A DNA stretch of 64,000 bases from Aphrophora alni (Eukaryota > Arthropoda > Insecta > Hemiptera > Aphrophoridae): assembly GCA_963513935.1 (NCBI GenBank), contig OY740769.1, positions 70,573,712-70,637,711 on the forward strand, written 5' to 3'. The notes beneath the pieces were generated by a model, which did not search any database, was not told the origin of the DNA, and was given only the letters and a program-made list of their open reading frames with translations. This document shows, in pieces, positions 57,095 to 64,000 of this stretch; positions within the stretch are counted from its first letter, which is position 1; each line of letters starts with the position of its first letter. The translations under genes and the position numbers were made by a program.

Positions 57095-58933
57095 TTGGAG
57101 AATTTATATGTGAAACTCAAGAAATATATTACAGAAGCGCCTGTACTAACATATTTTGATCCCAATAAACAGAGTACGTTATCAGTCGATGCATCTCAAT
57201 TTGGTTTAGGTGCAGTATTATTACAAAATGGAAAAGTAGTGGCTTATGCTTCAAAAGCACTAACAAGCGTACAAACGAGATATTCTCAAATAGAAAAAGA
57301 GTTGTTAAGTATTGTATTTGGTTGTGAACGTTTTAAACAATATGTATATGGTAGTATTAATGTACTAGTAGAAACAGATCACAAACCATTGATACCAATT
57401 TTTAAAAAACCTTTATGTGATGTTCCAATAAGGCTGCAAAGAATGTTACTAAGATTACAACCTTATAATTTAAAAGTTACATATATACCCGGTAAATACC
57501 TATTTTTGGCGGATACTCTATCCAGAACATGTAATATAGCTTCTAAAGAAATAGATCCTTTTGATGAGGAAATTGAAGTTCAGGTAAATCTTTTAATTAG
57601 CAATATGCCCATTACTGAGACCAACAAACTAAATATTAAACAAGAAACCATGAAAGATGCAGTAATGTGTAAATTAAAAAAATATATTCAAAATGGTTGG
57701 CCTAAATATAAAAAAGACGTAGAGATTGAGATTCAACCTTATTTTGAATTGCAATCCCAATTATGTATAATAGATAAAATCATATTTAAAAATAACGCAA
57801 TTGTTGTTCCTAAAACATTAAGATTATCAATGTTAAACAAAATACATTTAGGACACAGTGGCATTTCAAGATGTAAGTCTAGAATAAGAAATATTCTATT
57901 TTGGCCCAACATGTCAAATGATATTGAAAATTTTGTAAAATGTTGTCAAACATGTGCTAGATACAAAAGAAACAAATCAAATGAACCATTAATATGTCAT
58001 AAAGTACCTGAAATACCATGGCAAAATGTAGGTTGTGATATTTTTGAGCTAAACAAAAAATATTTCATAGTGGTAGTAGATTACTTTTCATACTTTATAG
58101 AAGTTTCCCACATATCTAATTGTACTAGTACAACAATAATTGATAAACTTAAATCATTCTTTTCACGTCATGGCATACCATTAAATTTCTATTCGGATAA
58201 TGCAACTTATTATATGTCCGATGAATTTAAAAAATTTATGAAAGAATGGAATTTTAATCATATAACTTCTAGCCCCCACCATCCAAAGTCTAATGGAATG
58301 GCGGAGTCGGCTGTTAAAGTCATCAAAAATATTTTTAGAAAATGTTTAGATTCTAAGCAGGACCCCTATCTTGCGCTTTTAGAATTTAGAAATACTCCAA
58401 GACAAAATTTAAGTTCGCCTGCTCAATTATTAATGTCAAGGTCTTTAAGAACCACTATACCTAGACACATAAACCATCTGAAACCTAAAATTTATTTTAA
58501 GAAAGATAGACAAAAAATGATAAAAAACAAAAGTATCATGAAACAACATCATGATGTTAGAGCTAAGGTTATGAAGGAAAACTTTTCTAGTGGCAACAAT
58601 GTATGGTTTAAAAGAAATCCCAAATCATTGTGGTGTCCAGGTAGAATTGTAAATAAATGTGAACAAACCAGATCCTTTACGATCCAAGATCAAAATGGAA
58701 ATTCATACAGACGTAATACTATTCATATTTCACCAGACAATACAATAAATACAGAACATGGCATTAATAATCATTCTGATAATTACAATGAATTAAATAA
58801 TCAAAATAGTCTAAGTAAACAATTGCCCATACCATCAACTAGTACAGAAGACACTTCTGTAACAGACCCACACAAATATACAACTAAATATGGCAGAGTG
58901 GTTAATACTACTAAAAGATATCCTCAGGAATAA
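57095..58933 (+). CDS. Gypsy RNase H-integrase polyprotein part, 612 aa
   Basis: The frame continues the polyprotein. RNase H has LSVDASQFGLGAVLLQ (about residue 27) and ETDHKPLIPIF. Integrase has a zinc-binding HHCC module (HLGHSG ... CCQTC, about 250-290) and a catalytic DD35E triad, D313 (GCDIFE), D367 (FYSDNAT) and E403 (NGMAESAVK). The C-terminal tail carries a FKRNPKSLWCPGRIV segment used in chromatin or DNA contact. All catalytic residues are present. The apparent ATG at 57095 is probably an internal methionine codon, not a true start. It is followed by about 175 bases of leader to the 3' LTR. Confidence 0.9.
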   Translation: MENLYVKLKKYITEAPVLTYFDPNKQSTLSVDASQFGLGAVLLQNGKVVAYASKALTSVQTRYSQIEKELLSIVFGCERFKQYVYGSINVLVETDHKPLIPIFKKPLCDVPIRLQRMLLRLQPYNLKVTYIPGKYLFLADTLSRTCNIASKEIDPFDEEIEVQVNLLISNMPITETNKLNIKQETMKDAVMCKLKKYIQNGWPKYKKDVEIEIQPYFELQSQLCIIDKIIFKNNAIVVPKTLRLSMLNKIHLGHSGISRCKSRIRNILFWPNMSNDIENFVKCCQTCARYKRNKSNEPLICHKVPEIPWQNVGCDIFELNKKYFIVVVDYFSYFIEVSHISNCTSTTIIDKLKSFFSRHGIPLNFYSDNATYYMSDEFKKFMKEWNFNHITSSPHHPKSNGMAESAVKVIKNIFRKCLDSKQDPYLALLEFRNTPRQNLSSPAQLLMSRSLRTTIPRHINHLKPKIYFKKDRQKMIKNKSIMKQHHDVRAKVMKENFSSGNNVWFKRNPKSLWCPGRIVNKCEQTRSFTIQDQNGNSYRRNTIHISPDNTINTEHGINNHSDNYNELNNQNSLSKQLPIPSTSTEDTSVTDPHKYTTKYGRVVNTTKRYPQE

Positions 58934-59107
58934 AAAGTTAGATAATAAGTAATAAATGAAAAAAGATTAAGTTATGAATATTTTGTTATTGATTAAGTTA
59001 GATATACAAGGAATTAATTTTATTTAAGTAATTAAATTGTTTTGTAATGTAAAGACAAAGAAGTTTAAAAGTGTAGTTAATTTAATTTTTAATAATAATA
59101 AGAGAGA

Positions 59108-59283
59108 TGTTATGATTGTATTTGAGATAAGATTAGGTTGACGACACTGCAGCAGTCTGGAGGCAAGACGGGTGTAAGCAGGTCGTAGGTAACAGCCTTG
59201 TCTGTAGATAGTACATGTATGTAATAAAGATATTGTAACAATTACAAAGTATAATTTTATTAACAATAACAACAAATATAACA
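59108..59283 (+). repeat. Gypsy 3' LTR
   Basis: 176 bp, identical to the 5' LTR by direct comparison, followed by the ATATA duplication. Confidence 0.93.
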
Positions 59284-59600
59284 ATATATATATATATATT
59301 GAAGGTTATTGTTTATTTATTGTTTCTGTTTATCCTAATTTATTATTTAATTCATTTCCCTTGCTTTCTTTGTTAACTTATTTCTATTATTCTTTGGCCT
59401 ATCCTAGTTTCAACTCCTGTTGTATCATACATTTTGGGTTACCCATTTACTTTTGAAATAAATATTCTACTATTTTCCTAAAATTTGTTACAAATTATTT
59501 TATAATTTAAAAGAAATTCTATAACTAAAATTATATCAGCATATTTTCTGTCCGATAACTTTTTTTTATTAATGGGCTGTCTTAAATATTTTGTTTCTAG

Positions 59601-59815
59601 AGTGTTTTCAAACTTTGACAATCTTGAAGAGCTACATTTAACTGATGCATTTGCAAACAATTCACCCGAGGATTTAGCATCAGATCTTCATGATATATTT
59701 GTAAACAGCGATCTTACACAACTTCGTAAATTACATTTGGAGCAGAACGAGATTTCACAGTTCCAAGATCCAAGAGTATTTTGTGACCTTCCTAGTTTAG
59801 AAGAATTGTATCTAG
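59601..59815 (+). CDS. LRR cell-surface protein, coding exon 3
   Basis: Enters after acceptor ttgtttctag, where one base (A) completes the arginine codon started in exon 2, and ends at donor CTAG/gtgagg with one base over. It encodes two or three more LRRs: VFSNFDNLEELHLTDAF, LTQLRKLHLEQNEISQF and LPSLEELYLG. Together the three exons give 209 residues with consistent phase. The remaining LRRs, C-terminal cap and transmembrane or anchor segment must lie beyond the window or in an exon not recognised here. Confidence 0.87.
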
Positions 59816-60146
59816 GTGAGGTTTATATAGTTTTATTTCTGGAGGTTCTAGGATGGTCTCTCAAAGTTTTAGTGATGATCATCATTCCCGTTTCAAAATG
59901 AATGTATTTTTACCAAAGACATACATATATCAATCCAGAAGCAATTCAAAACCATATTTGTATTAATTTAAAGTAAAATATCATTGAAGGTAAAAAACCT
60001 TATTGAACCATTCTTAGATCATAAACAATACTAATACAAATAGTTTTAAAATAAGTTTATTGTTTTTTTTAAATTTGTTAGAAATGTTCAAATTTTTGAA
60101 TAACTCTTTATTGACTTGCAATTGCTACATGTCTTTTCAATAATTA
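59816..60146. other. LRR gene intron 3, start
   Basis: No recognised element. Confidence 0.5.
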
Positions 60147-60189
60147 CAGTAGAACCCCTCTTAACTGGTCTAGTCGGGACTGACACCCC

Positions 60190-60345
60190 GGCCCGTTTGG
60201 CCGGTTAATCCGAGGTTACTGTTAAACTCGTCACAAAGCTTTTTTACAGATTCCCCTCTGTCAAGTCTTTTTAACACATTTAACCGCGTCTGAAACGAAA
60301 CCAACACACGCTTCCGTTTTCCCGTTTTCGTAACTCGCTCATTTT
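60190..60345 (-). pseudogene. Tigger transposase N-terminal HTH fragment
   Basis: Minus-strand GKRKRVLVSFQTRLNVLKRL and DRGESVKKLCDEFN form a CENP-B/Psq-type helix-turn-helix, comparable to residues 4-36 of the intact transposase at 47421. The frame then runs into the left TIR. Confidence 0.75.
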
Positions 60346-60507
60346 TATTTACTGTATATACTGTACGTAGATCATAACCAGTCAAAGACAAGAAGAAAAC
60401 TGAAAAGAAATGTTATATTTTTCATGATGTATACTAAATTGATTTGTGGAAAAAAGCAGCTCATCAAACATTTTTGCCGGTGTATGTCTGCTATACCGAT
60501 GGGTGCC

Positions 60508-60685
60508 AATGCCGCGGTGTTTTTACGCCGCCGACAATAGGATACCGCTATCAACAAAGTCGTTTGACTCGCCGCCGCCCGCAGTGTTTTTACGCCGCCG
60601 ACAATGGGATACCGCTATCGACAAAGTTGTTTGACCCGCCGTCGAAAATGGGATACCACTATCGACAAAGTCGTTTGACTCGTCG
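60508..60685. repeat. GC-rich tandem repeat, about 80 bp, 2-3 units
   Basis: Units with 'tgtttttacgccgccgacaa', 'gggataccgctatc', 'acaaagtcgtttgactcgcc' recur at about 60518 and 60585, with a partial third from 60640. The copies are closely similar. Confidence 0.8.
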
Positions 60686-60807
60686 CAGTTTTGGTGTTTC
60701 AATTACAATTTTATTTTCGGAAACTCTCATCGAACCAGTACACTACGAAATAGGCTGGTTAATCCGAAGACCGGTTGATTAGAGGCCGGTTAACAGAGGT
60801 TCTACTG

Positions 60808-61349
60808 TACTTGCATAAATAAAATTTTTTCGCCTTGAATTTTTATATTGTAATTAATTTTTTTTTAACTGATATGAAATTGTTTTTTTCTTAGATTTTA
60901 GATAGTATTAAATTTAACATTAATTAGATGTGAAACCTTTTTAAAGTATATGTCCATAGTTCCATAGTATAATAGTATATTGGAGTGTATCAGTCATAAT
61001 TAATTGTAAGGTAACGGGTTTAAATCTTGCTTAAGTAACTTACGTTCTATCTTCAATAATTGTCACTTGCCATTATAAACTTATTGAGATTTAAATCAAC
61101 TTTTTTATTTATAGCTGTTGTTATGATTTTTTTTATGTATAATTTATATAGTTTAGATTTTGTATGGATAAGAGAAAGTATTTTGTATGGGCTTACCTTA
61201 GAAAGTGGTTCTTGGTAATTACCTAATAGTAGGCTACAAAAATAAGAAAACACAAAACCCTAAATTTCTGAAATATTTCATAAACACTGGTCCCTTTCTC
61301 AATCAGTAAAAAGTATAAATAGAAGACTGAATAAAATTATTTTATTCTA
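60808..61349. other. LRR gene intron 3, no gene
   Basis: AT-rich, nothing recognised. Confidence 0.45.
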
Positions 61350-62650
61350 GTATGGATCTGTGCTGAGTGTGGAACCACAGATGATTTTTCTTAAGCCTGT
61401 TGAGAAAGGAAAAAGGATGTTTAGCTAATATTAAGGTTAGGGGGTTCTCTAGATTGTGTGACCCATTGATGAGACAGTTCTCATCTTCTAAGTTCTTACA
61501 TTGTGGAGGGAGTGATTTTATATTTTGTCATGAGGTCGTCATCAAAAGTGACAACGTTGTGGATTGCTTTATGTTGTGCATCATGTATGTGGCCTTTCAT
61601 CCTGCTGCTTAGGTTGTCTGTGGTTAGGCCAATATATTGAGCTGAGCAAAACCCGGACTGTAGTTGGTAGATAACATTTTTTGTTGTACATATTTGATGA
61701 CCTTTAATTTTAATTTTCTTTTTTTCTAGAGGAACTATTGAAGTTGTTGGTTGGAAAATATATTTTCCATCTTGTTCTATTACATGGAAAAGAACCCTGG
61801 GGAAGGTTAGGTTGTTTTAGGTGTATTGGGATCTGGGGAAGCTTGGAGTGAACTAACATGCATTTCAGATTTGTGGGCTGTTTAAACATGACTCTGGGAG
61901 GTTCTGTGAAAAGAGCCCTGGGGAAGGTTAGGTTGTTTAGGTGTATTGGGATCTGGGGAAGCTTGGGGTGAACTAACATGAGTTTCAGATTTGTGGGCTG
62001 TTTAAACAAGACTCTGGGATGTTCTGTGAGAAGATCACTTAGTATGGTTGGAAGCTTGTAAAACTTTGAAGCCTTCCTTCTGTATGTTGTTTAAATCTCT
62101 GTAGGTCTGGGTGATAATCGGTGACCAGAGAAGTGGACAAGTTATCTTTGTTATTTGGTGTGATATCTGTGCTTTGTGCCAAATGAATTTGATTCCTGAC
62201 CAGTTTCTTAGGATAACCCCCTTTTTACAAATGCAGATGTCATTTTTTTATGTTAAATTCATGTAGTTCAATCTACTCGGAACAAATCCTTTTAGCTCTG
62301 ATTGTCTGGCTATAGGGAATGGCTTGTTTAGTATTCATATGATGGCTGCTGTTGAAGTGGAAGTATTTAAGTGGATTGTTGGTTTAACATGGATGCCAGT
62401 TTGTATTTTACCGTCCTTTAGTTTTACATTGACATCTAGAAAGATGGTAACTTGTGAAGTAGAGACAGTAGTCCAGGTGAAATTTAGAATAGAAAATTTT
62501 GAAAGACTTTCTAAGAAGTGATCTAGGCTTAACTGTCCTGATGTCCAAATTAAAAAGATATCGTCACAGTAACTATACGTGTTGCTATGTAACTGTTTAT
62601 ATGTCAATGTTGCTCTCTAAAAAATGTTTCCTCCAATTCTCCCATGTAAA
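61350..62650 (-). mobile_element. Penelope-like element remnant
   Basis: Minus strand. RT part with YCDDIFLIWTSGQ, DHFLESLSKFSILNFTWTT and TIFLDVNVKLKDGKIQTG (62335-62570). After a linker with LPQIPIHLKQPNLPQGSFP comes an endonuclease start NVIYQLQSGFCSAQYIGLTT (about 61615-61690), the GIY-YIG region that defines Penelope-like elements. Frame breaks and stops are present, the RT N-terminal half is missing, and a 120-bp internal duplication disrupts the linker. Dead copy. Confidence 0.8.
61788..62030 (-). repeat. Tandem duplication inside the Penelope remnant
   Basis: A unit of about 120 bases (from 'gaaccctggggaaggttagg' to 'actctgggaggttctgtgaa') occurs twice with a few substitutions and one indel. 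It duplicates part of the linker between RT and endonuclease. Confidence 0.9.
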
Positions 62651-63341
62651 GTTTTGCATAGGATGGAACCATTTATAAAAAGTTTTTGCCTTGGAATTGG
62701 AAGTTATTCCGTTGAAGAATTAACTTAGCAAATTTCTTCAATTTGTACAAATACAAATATTCTTCCTTGGCCTAGTCAACCAACACAAGGGCCTATATTT
62801 ATACAGATATACAAACTACTGACACAATCATAGTGTATGGATATCTGTGTATTCACTGACTTGTTATTGGATTAACATTTATAGGTCTTTGGGAGAGATT
62901 TAAAACTACACAGATTTCTTCCATTGAGTATGATATATGAATTAACTTGTTATATTGTTACACACCTTCTTTTTCATCCTGTGTTTCTGCCATCTCTTGA
63001 GATACTTTAAAACAACATTTCATTTTAAATGATACAAAAAACAATGTTAAGACTAATTCCTTTGTTTGTTTATCACATCTTTTTCCCACATTCCGACTTT
63101 ACGATGATATTTAGGCTTTTTTTTACTCTTATTTCATAGCTTTATTTACAATTTTATATTTTTTACTGAGTGTAAATAACAATGAAGATGTTGTTTAATT
63201 ATAATGACTGCAGGTTGTTTTAGAAATGTGCATACGAAATCTATTTGTTATTTATATTTGTATATAAAAACTTGTGTCTGATTGTTTTCTTTTTAAAAAG
63301 GAGTTGTATATTATTATATTTGAAAATTGTTTTAATTTATG
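62651..63341. other. LRR gene intron 3, no gene
   Basis: AT-rich; no exon or transposon end recognised. Confidence 0.45.
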
Positions 63342-63646
63342 GTATTTACGTATTAGCCGGAGGCCACCCTTATACAGTGCGCTGCGGTGGTTTTGGTCAT
63401 AAATATTTCAGTCGGAGTTTCCTTAGTTTGTTACGAATATAACGATACCAGATCAGTCATACTTTCGTGCGCATTGCCTGTCTCGGTGTGTGTCTAGGTT
63501 AGTGTCCCAAATGATTTATTGTCATGCAGTAGGCTAATACGTAAGTACCAGATATTTAAATCTATAATATCCGTGATTAAAGATTTTATCCGTGATCTAA
63601 TTTCAAATTAATAACTTCAATAAACTTACGAAAAGTTTGGCCAGGT

Positions 63647-63701
<55 letters not shown>

Positions 63702-63867
63702 CTACCTGGCCAAACCTGTCAGGGTAAAAAAGGTAAACAAATTATTAACTTCAATAAATGTACGAAAGGTTTAGCCAGGTTAATAGCAATCTAGCTTAGT
63801 CATTGAAACAACCAAAACCGCCACAGCACACTGTATAAGGGTGGCCTCCGGCTAATACGTAAGTACC
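63342..63867. mobile_element. Foldback element with (TA)n centre
   Basis: cgtattagccggaggccacc, then cttatacagtgcgctg and ggtggttttggt on the left, returns inverted on the right (accaaaaccgcc ... cactgtataagggtggcctc, cggctaatacg). Arms are about 55 bases. Inside, a second inverted pair (agtttggccaggt / acctggccaaac) brackets a TA run. A 'ggctaatacgtaagtacc' phrase recurs directly at about 63532 and 63850. Confidence 0.85.
63649..63698. repeat. (TA)n microsatellite at a hairpin tip
   Basis: Pure TA run between the two arms of the inner inverted repeat. Confidence 0.95.
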
Positions 63868-63978
63868 TAATTTATATTAAAATTCATTAAAAACACTATT
63901 TTTTCTGGTACAGTAGAGACTTTTGATATCTTGATATTGATAATGGTCAAAAATTTGTAATTATTTTATCAATGCAGA

Positions 63979-64000
63979 TTACCTGATTTAACACTATTTG
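63979..64000 (+). CDS. Possible next LRR exon start (uncertain)
   Basis: A good acceptor (ttatcaatgcag) precedes attacctgatttaacactat at the window edge. Read with one base completing a codon it gives LPDLTLF, an LRR-like phrase. Exon 3, however, leaves one base and needs two, which gives a stop within five codons. Either an intermediate exon exists, exon 3 uses another donor, or this is not an exon. Confidence 0.25.

Larger units (their letters stand above)
54487..59283 (+). mobile_element. Ty3/gypsy LTR retrotransposon, nearly intact
   Basis: Two 176-bp LTRs (54487-54662 and 59108-59283) begin TGTTATG and end ATAACA. By eye they are identical, implying a very recent insertion. A 5-bp duplication ATATA (54482-54486, 59284-59288) borders them. 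A primer-binding region starts TGGTGGCAGTGGTGA right after the left LTR, and a purine tract (aataagagaga) precedes the right LTR. The body encodes gag, protease, RT, RNase H and integrase in gypsy order with no envelope gene. One single-base shift separates the two reading frames. Confidence 0.95.
54345..59493. mobile_element. TIR element that hosts the gypsy insertion
   Basis: ttgtaacaaaattaggccat at 54345 and cctaaaatttgttacaa ending about 59493 are complementary ends. The sequence between them, apart from the gypsy element and its ATATA duplication, is only about 350 bases. The left part is shared with 39294-39400 (caaaattaggccatagccta...ttatttgttaattgttagaa). The gypsy element entered a short TA run in the middle. 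The superfamily is unknown. Confidence 0.5.
60147..60807 (-). mobile_element. Deleted Tigger/pogo element, 661 bp
   Basis: Ends CAGTAGAACCCCTCTTAACT (60147) and, inverted, CAGTAGAACCTCTGTTAACC (ending 60807), with TA on both sides, in the Tigger style. Further CCGGTTAATC motifs lie inside both ends. A minus-strand transposase N-terminus remains (60190-60345). The middle has a GC-rich tandem repeat (60508-60685). Core and C-terminal transposase parts are deleted. Confidence 0.88.

Noticed and set aside
61336..61420. A splice acceptor (tattctag) as next LRR exon
   Set aside because: Downstream reading is not LRR-like and falls into the Penelope remnant flank.
1..64000. CRISPR arrays, tRNA genes, prokaryotic operons
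   Set aside because: No regularly spaced short repeats with unique spacers, no tRNA-like A/B boxes with cloverleaf potential recognised, and gene structure is eukaryotic with introns.

Overview
The window is AT-rich eukaryotic nuclear DNA. Insect origin is most likely, and a hemipteran is my best guess: the 5S rRNA-like segments match the insect type, the transposon families (I-type LINE, Ty3/gypsy, Tigger/pogo, Tc1/mariner, piggyBac, hAT, Sola-like, Penelope, Polinton-like) are typical of large insect genomes, and a leucine-rich-repeat (LRR) cell-surface gene has insect-like sequence. There is no operon structure, CRISPR array, recognisable tRNA or complete host gene. A 200-base assembly gap lies at 21586-21785.

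One host gene is supported. It is a plus-strand LRR protein with a signal peptide, and three coding exons are visible at 34750-34944, 51382-51599 and 59601-59815. Their splice sites and phases agree, and the gene continues past the right edge. Its introns (16.4 kb and 8.0 kb) are filled with transposons. A weaker candidate is a minus-strand first exon at 12096-12260.

Region by region. From 1 to 19 kb the DNA is non-coding, with foldback or MITE elements (4.7, 5.7-6.7, 7.9-8.2, 15.1-16.8 kb), a diverged tandem array (17.65-18.2 kb) and several (TA)n runs. From 19.0 to 31.1 kb lies a decayed virus-like (Polinton/adinto-like) element: minus-strand structural-type gene relics at 19.1-21.2 kb and a plus-strand protein-primed-type DNA polymerase B pseudogene at 22.1-31.1 kb. 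That polymerase gene is cut by an I-type LINE (15-bp target duplication, itself carrying a Tigger-type insert) and by a Sola-like DNA transposon (4-bp AATT duplication, itself carrying a non-autonomous hAT element with an 8-bp duplication). From 32.5 to 34.1 kb there are two long-TIR elements, each with an embedded 5S rRNA-derived segment.

The first LRR intron holds gypsy gag and integrase relics, IS630/Tc1-type transposase relics, a 3.3-kb TIR element and an intact Tigger transposon (46877-49487) sitting inside an older dead Tigger. The second intron holds a piggyBac-type non-autonomous element and a young Ty3/gypsy element (54487-59283) with identical LTRs and a single-base frameshift. After exon 3 come a Tigger-type element, a Penelope-like remnant and a (TA)n-centred foldback. 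The window mainly records layered transposition, in which insertion order can be read from target-site duplications and from the interrupted reading frames.
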